DNA from: Candidatus Neomicrothrix sp. UBA4742
GTDB lineage: Bacteria; Actinomycetota; Acidimicrobiia; Acidimicrobiales; Acidimicrobilacustridaceae
Direction of reading: 5' to 3'
DNA length: 16,891 nucleotides
NCBI GenBank assembly: GCA_002403895.1
Contig: DHIQ01000071.1
Location: 330 to 17,220, forward strand
Under the pieces are notes generated by a model. It saw nothing but the letters and a program-made list of their open reading frames with translations. It did no database searches and was not told the origin of the DNA. This document shows, piece by piece, positions 6,709-12,951 of the stretch (position 1 is its first letter; each line of letters begins with the position of its first letter). The translations under genes and the position numbers were made by a program.

Positions 6709-6764
6709 CTTAAACCCCCCGGCCGCTCCGGCGGCGTGCGGGTTCGATCCCCGCCCCGGGCACC
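6709..6764 (+). other. 3' half of tRNA-Leu(UAA): probable attR attachment site
   Basis: Reading in tRNA order: anticodon loop CTTAAAC (6709-6715, anticodon TAA), 3' anticodon stem CCCCC (6716-6720), a long variable arm with GCCG-CTC-CGGC, T-stem GCGGG (6738-6742), T-loop TTCGATC, T-stem CCCGC (6750-6754), acceptor strand CCCGGGC (6755-6761), and discriminator A followed by CC. The bases before the loop cannot form the 5' anticodon stem, and no D-arm or GCCCGGG acceptor strand lies upstream. So this is a half gene, as left at the far end of an element inserted at the anticodon loop. The minus-strand DJ-1-like gene ends immediately after it. Confidence 0.75.
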
Positions 6765-7502
6765 TCAGAGGAGGGCGGCGAAGCGCTTGGCAAAGAGGTA
6801 GGCATCGCCCGGCCAGCGGGCCGAGACGTAGCGACCGTCCTCGACGACGAATGCGGGACCGTCATCGATGGCCGTACCCCGGCGGCTGAGCTCGCGAGGA
6901 CCCCGCTCGAACTGCGATGCCGTGCGCAACGCGCTCTTGACCTCGTCCTCCACATAGGCCGGGTAGGTCCGGTAGTAGCGACCCAATCGCCAGGCGGTCA
7001 GGTAGTACGCGCTGCGTTCCATGTACTTGGGCAGGCAGGTGGTGCGCCGGTCCGCGATCACGCTGCACCCGGTGGCCGGGTCGATGGTGCGAGCCAGCAC
7101 GATCACCCCGTGACAGATGGCCCCCACCGGCCGGTCCAGGGCCCAGAACTCGGTCACCCGGTCACGCAGCTCGGCCCCGTCCAGGTACTGGCGCATCCCG
7201 GGCGCATGACCCCCGGCCAGGATGAGTCCTCCGAACTCGCTGGCCACCACGTCACGCCAGCCGAGAGGCGCCCGGTAGGCCGGGTCCTCGGTGAGCTGAC
7301 GGTAGAAGGCGATCGGTTCGGGCTCGGCCCCGAGCTGGCCGAAGAGGACACCGCTCAGCAATCGAGGATCGGCCTCAGGGGCAGTACCGCCGTGCTCGGT
7401 GGCGAACACGACCTCATGACCGGCGTCGGTCAGCAGCCGCCACGGCACGGCCACCTCGGTGACATCGAAGTCACGATCGGGCAGCGGCATCAGGACCTTC
7501 AC
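6765..7502 (-). CDS. DJ-1/PfpI family protein
   Basis: The 245-aa protein has the DJ-1/PfpI class I glutamine-amidotransferase-like fold. Glu16 near the N-terminus (DVTEVAVPW) is placed like the acidic partner residue, FGGLILAGGHAPGMRQYL is the strand-loop before the nucleophile, and the nucleophile elbow is AICHGV with Cys130-His131. Relatives include Hsp31/YajL-type chaperone-deglycases, PfpI and isonitrile hydratases; the exact reaction cannot be told. It is longer than minimal PfpI (about 170 aa), with a C-terminal extension (about 145-245) containing paired tyrosines and a final aromatic-rich segment. The start is GTG 7502, because the family N-terminus MKVLMPLPDRDFDVTE is then complete. 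There is no Shine-Dalgarno, but a TACGCT box lies 7 nt upstream. It lies directly beyond the element boundary. Confidence 0.85.
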   Translation of the reverse strand: MKVLMPLPDRDFDVTEVAVPWRLLTDAGHEVVFATEHGGTAPEADPRLLSGVLFGQLGAEPEPIAFYRQLTEDPAYRAPLGWRDVVASEFGGLILAGGHAPGMRQYLDGAELRDRVTEFWALDRPVGAICHGVIVLARTIDPATGCSVIADRRTTCLPKYMERSAYYLTAWRLGRYYRTYPAYVEDEVKSALRTASQFERGPRELSRRGTAIDDGPAFVVEDGRYVSARWPGDAYLFAKRFAALL

Positions 7503-7509
7503 CGACCCG

Positions 7510-7515
7510 AGCGTA
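7510..7515 (-). promoter_or_regulatory. -10 box of a leaderless promoter for the DJ-1-like gene
   Basis: TACGCT on the minus strand fits TANNNT and ends 7 nt before GTG 7502. The sequence in between has no purine-rich ribosome site. Confidence 0.4.
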
Positions 7516-7550
7516 GGAGGTCACCGGGTCCCGAGCTCGGCGAAGAGAGC

Positions 7551-7601
7551 CAACGCGAGAACGCTCAGCCACCGAAGCGGTCGTCAGTAGTTCTCGCGTT
7601 G
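7551..7601 (-). terminator. 12-bp inverted repeat after the ku/LigD-Pol operon
   Basis: CAACGCGAGAAC (7551-7562) and GTTCTCGCGTTG (7590-7601) are perfect complements, 12 bp, around a 27-nt spacer. The spacer holds a smaller hairpin, ACCG-AAG-CGGT. It starts 27 bp after the LigD-Pol stop and lies before the DJ-1-like promoter. Position suggests a terminator, but there is no T-run, so an operator or an mRNA-stabilising stem is also possible. Confidence 0.5.
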
Positions 7602-7628
7602 CCGCATGCCGACAGACCGGCCGACCGA

Positions 7629-8540
7629 TCAGCCCTTGGGGCCCGGGAGGCGCTGTTCGAGGGTGGCAGCGGGGGCGAACAGGTCCCCGTGGGTTTCGAT
7701 GCGGGCCAGCACCTCCGGAGCGGTGAACGAGAGCGGTGCTCCTCCGCTGGCGGCCTCGACCTCGTCCCACGTCACCGGCGTAGAGACCGTCGGCGTGGGC
7801 CGGGCTCGCAACGAGTAGGCGCAGATCGTCGTCTTGTGCCGCGAGTTCTGGCTCCAGTCGATGAGGACCTTGCCCTTGCGCAGCTCCTTCTTCATGTTGG
7901 ACACCACCAACTGACGATGGTGCTTCTCCATCAGCTGCGCCAGGGCCAGGGCGAACTCTGATGCGTGATCGTGGGTGGTCGTCGTGTTGAGGGGGAGGTA
8001 GAGCTGCAGCCCCTTCGAGCCCGAGGTCTTGGCCACCACTTCGAGCTCCAAGCCGGCCAGCGCGTCGTGGATGCCCATCGCCACCTCGGCGCATTCGGTC
8101 ATCGAGGCCGGCGGGCCCGGGTCCAGATCGAACACCACCATGGTGGGCGATTCGATGTCGGCCGACCGAGCCATGGGGGTGTGCAGCTCGAGCGCCGCCA
8201 GATTGGCCGCCCACATCAGCGCCGGGGTGTCGTCCAGCACGCAGTAGTCGATGGCGCCTCCGGAGTCGCCGGGCCCGGGCGCGACGTCTACCCAGTCGGG
8301 CCGGTGCGATGGGCACCGCTTCTCGAAGAACGACGTGCCGTCGACCCCGTTGGGGAATCGGCGGAACGTTACGCAGCGACCGGCCAGATGGGCCAGCATC
8401 GTGGGCGCCACGGCCCGGTAGTAGTCGATCACGTCACCCTTGGTGAACCCCGTCTCGGGGTAGAGCACCTTGTCGAGGTTGGAGACAGAGAGCTGGCGGC
8501 CTTCGACGTCGACGGTCGAACGGGCCGACAGGGGGGCCAT
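7629..8540 (-). CDS. Stand-alone LigD-type DNA polymerase/primase domain (NHEJ)
   Basis: The 303-aa protein matches the polymerase domain of LigD alone, without ligase or phosphoesterase domains. It is an archaeo-eukaryotic primase-type polymerase that fills ends with ribo- or deoxyribonucleotides during Ku-dependent end joining. Visible residues are the metal-binding FDLDP (Asp138, Asp140), the third acidic residue in DWSQ (Asp228), LELHTP (His120), the nucleotide-binding SGSKG (173-177), and KVLYPETGFTKGDVIDYY at the N-terminus. Mycobacterial LigD has SGSKGLHL where this protein has SGSKGLQL. The gene follows ku by 14 bp on the same strand, so the two are co-transcribed. The ribosome site is weak, suggesting translational coupling. 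A separate ATP-dependent ligase should exist elsewhere in the genome. Confidence 0.92.
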   Translation of the reverse strand: MAPLSARSTVDVEGRQLSVSNLDKVLYPETGFTKGDVIDYYRAVAPTMLAHLAGRCVTFRRFPNGVDGTSFFEKRCPSHRPDWVDVAPGPGDSGGAIDYCVLDDTPALMWAANLAALELHTPMARSADIESPTMVVFDLDPGPPASMTECAEVAMGIHDALAGLELEVVAKTSGSKGLQLYLPLNTTTTHDHASEFALALAQLMEKHHRQLVVSNMKKELRKGKVLIDWSQNSRHKTTICAYSLRARPTPTVSTPVTWDEVEAASGGAPLSFTAPEVLARIETHGDLFAPAATLEQRLPGPKG

Positions 8541-8554
8541 CGATCCGTGCGCCC

Positions 8555-9526
8555 TCAGGCCGACTTCTTGACCCGCTCGGCCCGGGCCGGCGCCTTCTTG
8601 GCTGCGGTCTTCTTGGCCGGCGACTTCTTCGCCCTCGTCGACCTCGAGGTGGTCGCCTTCTTGGCCGGGGCCTTCTTCACCTCGGCCGTCGGCTCGGTGT
8701 CCCCCGACCCCGCGGCCTCCTCCCGTCCGGTGGGGTGGCGCTTGCGGGCCTCCTTGGCCGCGCTCACCGACGCTTCCAGGGCGGCCATGAGATCGACCAC
8801 CACTGCCTGTTCCTCTTCGACCTTGGGAGCGATGATCTCGTCGCCGGCCGCCTTGGCCTCAATGAGGCCGACCACTGCCTCACGGTAGGTGTCGCGGAAC
8901 CTGGCGGGATCGAACTCGGCGCTGAGCGAGTCGACGAGCTGGCGCGCCATGGTCAGCTCCTTGTCCGAGACCTCGACCGAGATGGCGTCATCGATGTCGG
9001 CGATCTGCGTGGGGTCGTTGACCTCGTCGGCATAGACCATGGTGGACAGCACCAGCACCCCGTCATGGGCTCGGATGGCGGCCAGGTATTGCTTGGTGCG
9101 CATCACGAAATGGGCGATGCCGACCTTGCCCGACTCCTCCATGGCCTGCACCAGCAGCGCATAGGGCTTGGGTGCCTTGTCGGGGGCGAGGTAGTAGGCC
9201 CGGTCGAAGAAGATCGGGTCGATGTCGACCAGGTCCACGAATTCGTCGAGATCGATAGTCTTGGCTGCCTTCGGGTCGAGGCCCGACAGCTCCTCCTCGG
9301 TCACCTCCACGTACTCGCCCGACGACAGCTCGTAGCCCTTCACGATCTGGGCGTAGGGGACCTCTTCGCCCGTCTCGGCCGAGACCCGGAGCTGCTTGAT
9401 GCGGCTCTTCGTCTTCGAGTCGAGCTGGTGGAACGCGACGGTCTTCGAGCTGACGGCCGGGTACAGCTTCACCGGGATCTGTACCAGACCGAAGCTGATC
9501 GCTCCGCTCCAGACGGGTCGGGCCAT
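8555..9526 (-). CDS. ku: Bacterial Ku, non-homologous end-joining protein
   Basis: The 323-aa protein forms the homodimeric ring that encircles broken DNA ends and recruits the LigD polymerase and ligase. The N-terminus MARPVWSGAISFGLVQIPV is diagnostic of bacterial Ku, and the core continues through CxxC-less segments to KELTMARQLVDSLSAEFDP and DTYREAVVGLIEAK. The last 75 or so residues are a lysine/alanine-rich tail (KKAPAKK and similar units), as in long actinobacterial Ku proteins, where such tails bind DNA. ATG 9526 is chosen because GAGGAGG lies 5 nt upstream; a start at 9751 would add 75 residues of non-Ku sequence. It forms an operon with the LigD-Pol gene. Confidence 0.95.
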   Translation of the reverse strand: MARPVWSGAISFGLVQIPVKLYPAVSSKTVAFHQLDSKTKSRIKQLRVSAETGEEVPYAQIVKGYELSSGEYVEVTEEELSGLDPKAAKTIDLDEFVDLVDIDPIFFDRAYYLAPDKAPKPYALLVQAMEESGKVGIAHFVMRTKQYLAAIRAHDGVLVLSTMVYADEVNDPTQIADIDDAISVEVSDKELTMARQLVDSLSAEFDPARFRDTYREAVVGLIEAKAAGDEIIAPKVEEEQAVVVDLMAALEASVSAAKEARKRHPTGREEAAGSGDTEPTAEVKKAPAKKATTSRSTRAKKSPAKKTAAKKAPARAERVKKSA

Positions 9527-9632
9527 GGTCGCCTCCTCGGCGTCGGGACAGCAGGAACCACTCCCCCACCCGCTCCTATCGGAAAGTCTGCCAGGACGGT
9601 GACCCCTGACGCCAACAAACCTGGCGCGATCT

Positions 9633-9653
9633 GGCGGATCCTGCGTATCCGCC
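9633..9653 (-). terminator. 7-bp hairpin after the VOC gene
   Basis: GGCGGAT-N7-ATCCGCC is a perfect 7-bp stem with a 7-nt loop, 31 bp beyond the VOC stop codon and before ku. A second short stem, CGCCA/TGGCG, follows in the direction of transcription. No T-run follows either stem, so termination is inferred from position. Confidence 0.45.
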
Positions 9654-9683
9654 CGATGCTGACGAGGGGGACGGAGAGGTCGA

Positions 9684-10442
9684 TCAGGCCGGTTCGTTGA
9701 CCTGGGCGATGCCGAAGGACGCCCCATGGGGATCGGCCAGGACACAACCACGCCCGAAACTCATGTCGTTGGGCGGGGCCAGCACGGCACCTCCCAACTC
9801 GACCACCTTGGCGGCGACCGCATCTGCGTCATCGACGGTGAACCACACCGACCACGCCGGGAGCTCACCCTCCCCGGCGATGTGGGCACCGCACATGATG
9901 ACGCCGCCGATGCCGTACAGGTCAGCACCCTCGCTGCTCGCGTCCAGCCGCCCCCACCCGAACGCCGCCGTGTAGAAGGCGCGCGATGCCTCCAGGTCGG
10001 GAGTGGCCAGCTCGTTCCAGCCGAACGTGCCCGGCTCGTTCACCAGTTGGGCCCCGATGTGCTGGTTGGACTGCCAGATGGAGATGAAACTGCCCACCGG
10101 GTCCTGCACGACCGCCATGCGGCCAGCCTCGAAGACGTCCATGGGGCCGGCGACGACGGTGCCGCCAGCCTCGCTCATCCGGGCCAGCGTCTCGTCGGCA
10201 TCGGCGACGCTGACGTACACCGTCCAGAACGGCGGCATGTCGGGGTTCTGCTGCGGGCCGAGCCCGGCGACGTTCTTCCCCCGCAGGGTGAACATGCCGT
10301 ACCCGCCGGCCTCCGGCCGCGGGTCGATCTGGGCCGTCCAGCCGAGCAAGCCGCCGTAGAACTCGGCGGCTGCCGCCGTGTCGGGGCTGCCCAGATCCAC
10401 CCATGACGGCGTGCCCGGGACGTACGAAGTGCGCTCTGCCAT
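9684..10442 (-). CDS. Two-domain VOC (glyoxalase/bleomycin-resistance-like) protein
   Basis: The 252-aa protein contains two VOC modules in tandem, roughly residues 8-122 and 135-250. Each starts with a short strand and a helix (TPSWVDLGSPDTAAAAEFYGGL, then FGWNELATPDLEASRAFYTAAF) and ends in a strand with VVQDPVGSFISIWQ or VLADPHGASFGIAQ. VOC proteins bind a metal or hydrophobic ligand; the type fits the CFP32/27-kDa antigen-like double VOC group of actinobacteria, but the substrate is unknown. Metal ligands are not clearly conserved: the paired positions hold Gln, Asn and Ser rather than His and Glu. ATG 10442 is preceded by GGAGGG at 7 nt; a start at 10535 would add 31 unsupported residues. 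It is followed by a hairpin terminator candidate. Confidence 0.9.
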   Translation of the reverse strand: MAERTSYVPGTPSWVDLGSPDTAAAAEFYGGLLGWTAQIDPRPEAGGYGMFTLRGKNVAGLGPQQNPDMPPFWTVYVSVADADETLARMSEAGGTVVAGPMDVFEAGRMAVVQDPVGSFISIWQSNQHIGAQLVNEPGTFGWNELATPDLEASRAFYTAAFGWGRLDASSEGADLYGIGGVIMCGAHIAGEGELPAWSVWFTVDDADAVAAKVVELGGAVLAPPNDMSFGRGCVLADPHGASFGIAQVNEPA

Positions 10443-10535
10443 GTCACTGCCCTCCGGCTGGTCATTCCCCAACGGCCGCGGCCGCGGCTCACCTCCGACG
10501 CTAATCGCGCCGATGGGCGGATTCCCCGGTGACAC

Positions 10536-10844
10536 CTAGGCGGCCCGGAGCTCCTCGGATTCGATCTGGGCCCACAGTGCGGTGCGACAGCGAGTGGCTG
10601 CCGCACCGGTGAGATCGTTGACCACCACCACCCCTTCGATCATGTCGGCCAATACGGCCACCCAGGGGCGCCCCCGCAAGCGGACTGACACCGTGGCCGC
10701 CCCGTCGGCCCGGCGCCGCACCGACCGCTCGACCCCGTCGAGGCGGGGTGGACTGCGGAACCCGGGCACGACCAGGCCTCGCCGGTGGGCGACCTGACCG
10801 AGTGCCCGGGCAGCGGCGGCGAACTGGAGTGAAGTGGCTTCCAT
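10536..10844 (-). CDS. Hypothetical protein, 102 aa
   Basis: I do not recognise this family. The first half is helical and basic (ARALGQVAHRRGLVVPGFRSPPR, then ERSVRRRADGAATVSVRLRGRPW). The second half is more hydrophobic, with VAVLADMIEGVVVVNDLTG and ending in WAQIESEELRAA. The pattern suggests a small alpha/beta protein without signal peptide or membrane helix. GGAGAG lies just before the ATG, and a TATAAG box about 30 bp upstream on the minus strand could be the promoter. It is divergent from the nuclease gene across only 65 bp, so the two may share control. Codon-position GC bias supports a real gene. Confidence 0.65.
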   Translation of the reverse strand: MEATSLQFAAAARALGQVAHRRGLVVPGFRSPPRLDGVERSVRRRADGAATVSVRLRGRPWVAVLADMIEGVVVVNDLTGAAATRCRTALWAQIESEELRAA

Positions 10845-10897
10845 CGCTCTCCATCATGCCCAGGGGGTGTGACACTTATAGGAAGATCAGGGGGTCG

Positions 10898-10903
10898 TAG
10901 GGT
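10898..10903 (+). promoter_or_regulatory. -10 box of a leaderless promoter for the nuclease-led operon
   Basis: TAGGGT fits TANNNT and ends 6 nt before ATG 10910. No Shine-Dalgarno is present at usual distance. This would drive the long plus-strand operon. A GTGT-G-ACAC inverted repeat at 10867-10875 lies just upstream and could be a regulator site. Confidence 0.4.
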
Positions 10904-10909
10904 GACGAG

Positions 10910-11875
10910 ATGATCGGCGAGCCGGAGATGAACCCGGCCCAGCGCGAAGTGGTGGAGCTCCTCGGCGCGCCGGAGTCGGAACGGCCCCGTTTCGATGCCG
11001 GGTTGCGCCACGAACTGCGAGCCGAGCTGGAACACGAGCTGGCCCCCCTGGTTGACCAACTCGACCAGGACGACCAGCTGTTCGTGTCCAAACACAAGCT
11101 GTCGCAGGTGCACGGCTGCGAGGCCCGCTACCTGGCCGAGGAGACGGAGCCGTTCGCGTGGTCGGTCCCCATCGCCCGGGGCACGGTGGCCCACAAGGCC
11201 ATCGAACTCGGCATCTCGTGGCGAGGCGATCCCGTCCCCACCGAGCTGGTGGATGAGAGCCTGGCCCGGCTCAGCCAAGGCAGCGACAGCATGGGTGAGT
11301 TCTTACGCACCTGCGGTGAGGCCGATCGCGCCGAGCTGCGGGGCCAGGCCACCGATCGGGTGACGACGTTCTTCGACTGCTTTCCCCCGCTCAAGCCGGT
11401 GTGGCGCCCAGTCCCGGAGAGCAAGGTCCGGGTCGAACTGCTGGATGCCCGGATCGTGCTGTCGGGCAAGATCGACCTGTCCATCGGCAAGGCCAACGGG
11501 ACCACAGCGGGCAAGGTCCTCATCGACCTCAAGACCGGTGGGTTCGCCCCCGCCCACCTCGACGACCTCCGCTTCTACGCCCTGCTCGAGTCGATCAAGA
11601 TCGGCACCCCGCCCCGCCTGCTGGCCAGCTACTACCTGGAGGAGGGCCGAGCCCACGCTGAGGCGGTCAGTGAGGGCCTGTTGCACGCCGCGCTGGCCCG
11701 CACCGTCGACGGAGTGGCCCGCATGATCGAACTGCGCGCGGGCTCGCGAGCACCGACCAAGCGAACCGGTCCGCCGTGTCGCTGGTGCCCCATCCTCGAC
11801 GCCTGCTCCGAGGGCACCGCGTGGTGCTCGGGCGATGACCCCGAACGCTTCGAGTCCGATACGACTGACCCATGA
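10910..11875 (+). CDS. PD-(D/E)XK nuclease of the RecB/Cas4/AddB type with a likely Fe-S cluster
   Basis: The 321-aa protein carries the RecB-type nuclease core: GTVAHKAIE (His95), LSGKIDL (Asp189), VLIDLKTGG (Asp206, Lys208) and the following helix with RFYALL (Tyr223). One cysteine near the front (HGCEARY, Cys70) and three at the back (CRWCPILDAC; Cys290, Cys293, Cys299) match the split four-cysteine pattern that holds a 4Fe-4S cluster in Cas4 and AddB. It probably degrades or trims DNA ends. The first 55 residues are acidic and helical. It stands alone: no helicase, cas1/cas2 or CRISPR array is near. Its stop overlaps the next start by 4 bp (ATGA), so it is co-translated with the membrane protein genes downstream. 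Confidence 0.85.
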   Translation: MIGEPEMNPAQREVVELLGAPESERPRFDAGLRHELRAELEHELAPLVDQLDQDDQLFVSKHKLSQVHGCEARYLAEETEPFAWSVPIARGTVAHKAIELGISWRGDPVPTELVDESLARLSQGSDSMGEFLRTCGEADRAELRGQATDRVTTFFDCFPPLKPVWRPVPESKVRVELLDARIVLSGKIDLSIGKANGTTAGKVLIDLKTGGFAPAHLDDLRFYALLESIKIGTPPRLLASYYLEEGRAHAEAVSEGLLHAALARTVDGVARMIELRAGSRAPTKRTGPPCRWCPILDACSEGTAWCSGDDPERFESDTTDP

Positions 11876-12951
11876 CCGAACAAGCCAATTGGAAAGCCGA
11901 GCTGGCGGTGTTCGTGCTGAGCATGGTCATCGTGGTGTTGCCCACCATCCAGCTCCTGGCCCGCAACGACGGCAACGTGAGCGCCCTGTTGAACATCGGC
12001 GACCAGGCCGCCTCGCGACCGTTCGTGGAAGAGACCATCCCCAACCCGGTCCTGGTCAAGGGCTACGGCCACGACGGCCAACAGTTCTACGTGGTGGCCC
12101 GATCGATCACCCAGCCCGCCGGCCTCCAGACCCTCGACGGCAACGTCGATCGCCCCCGCTACCGCGCCCGACGCATCCTCTTCCCCCTGCTGGCGGCGCC
12201 GTTCCCCCAGGGCGCACCGACGGTGTGGGCCATGCTCGGCATCAGCCTGGTGTCGGTCGGCGCCGCCGCGGTGGCCGCCGGTCGCCTCGCCCGCCGATTG
12301 GGGGGCCCGGTGTGGCTCGGCCTCGCCGTGGCCCTCAGCCCGGCCCTACTCATCAGCGTGCGAGCCAGCCTCGGTGACGCCCTCGCCTTCTCGCTGGCGC
12401 TGTGGGGCGTGGTGTTGTGGCGCAAGCGCCTGGGGTGGGCCGTGATCTTGTTCACCCTGGCCGCCCTCACCCGCGAGACCACCCTGGTGGTACCCGCTGC
12501 CTGTCTGCTGGTTGGCACCAAGCGCCAACGCTTGGTGTTGCTCGTCCCCTTCGCCGTCTACGCCGCCTGGGACCTCACCGTCAACGGGCTGGTGCAGCCG
12601 CAGCTGAGTCAGGAATCGACGAGTCCGGTGGCCGACGCCCTCCGCCAGTTCGCGCTCCCGTTCCAGTCGTGGCGAGATCTCGGACTCGGCAGCCGCACCG
12701 TCCTGCTCGCCCTCCTGCTCACGGTGGCCAGCCTGGTATCGGCCTGGATCCTGCGCCACCGCCTGCCGGAGGTGGCTCTGTGGCTGGTGGCCGACGTGAT
12801 CCTGGTCGTCATCGCCGGCACCGGAGTGGCCGAGGACCTGCTCAACTACGCCCGCCTGGCCCCGCTGGCCGGCGTGGGCATCGCGCTCGCCGCCTGGTTG
12901 GCTCACCAAGACTCACGCGGCCCGAAGAAGGCCCCGGCCCATGCGACGTGA
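11872..12951 (+). CDS. Multi-pass membrane protein, GT-C glycosyltransferase-like, paralog A
   Basis: The 359-aa protein has an N-terminal membrane helix (about 11-31), an extracytoplasmic stretch with the motif YGHDGQQFY (65-73) and then about seven further hydrophobic segments. Conserved blocks are RASLGDALAFSLALWGVVLWR and LTRETTLVV (about 199-207). The DGQ-x-FY motif in the first loop is shared by uncharacterised multi-pass proteins annotated as involved in cell-surface glycopolymer formation, and the topology resembles GT-C glycosyltransferases; the substrate is unknown. The ATG overlaps the nuclease stop codon, and the 3' end overlaps the next gene by 11 bp. It is clearly a paralog of the following gene, including near-identical DNA around the DGQQFY motif. 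Confidence 0.75.
   Translation: MTEQANWKAELAVFVLSMVIVVLPTIQLLARNDGNVSALLNIGDQAASRPFVEETIPNPVLVKGYGHDGQQFYVVARSITQPAGLQTLDGNVDRPRYRARRILFPLLAAPFPQGAPTVWAMLGISLVSVGAAAVAAGRLARRLGGPVWLGLAVALSPALLISVRASLGDALAFSLALWGVVLWRKRLGWAVILFTLAALTRETTLVVPAACLLVGTKRQRLVLLVPFAVYAAWDLTVNGLVQPQLSQESTSPVADALRQFALPFQSWRDLGLGSRTVLLALLLTVASLVSAWILRHRLPEVALWLVADVILVVIAGTGVAEDLLNYARLAPLAGVGIALAAWLAHQDSRGPKKAPAHAT

Larger units (their letters stand above)
2013..6764. mobile_element. Right part of an integrated mobilizable element ending at a tRNA-Leu half
   Basis: The segment joins a MobF relaxase, a winged-helix protein and an excisionase-like protein on one strand to a tRNA 3' half at its right edge (6709-6764), as expected for an element inserted by a tyrosine integrase into a tRNA-Leu(UAA) gene. 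Right of 6764 ordinary chromosomal genes resume. The left boundary is not seen: the stated start is only the leftmost element-type gene, and the element may extend past the window start. No integrase, replication or T4SS gene is visible here. Confidence 0.6.

Noticed and set aside
6610..6764. A complete tRNA gene ending at 6764
   Set aside because: No 5' acceptor strand GCCCGGG, D-arm or pairing 5' anticodon stem exists upstream; only the 3' half is present.
7110..9700. Long plus-strand open frames opposite the DJ-1-like, LigD-Pol and Ku genes
   Set aside because: They are antisense shadows; the minus-strand proteins show full family motifs.
10910..11875. Calling the Cas4-like nuclease part of a CRISPR-Cas locus
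   Set aside because: There is no repeat-spacer array, cas1 or cas2 in the window; the four-cysteine nuclease type also occurs in repair proteins.
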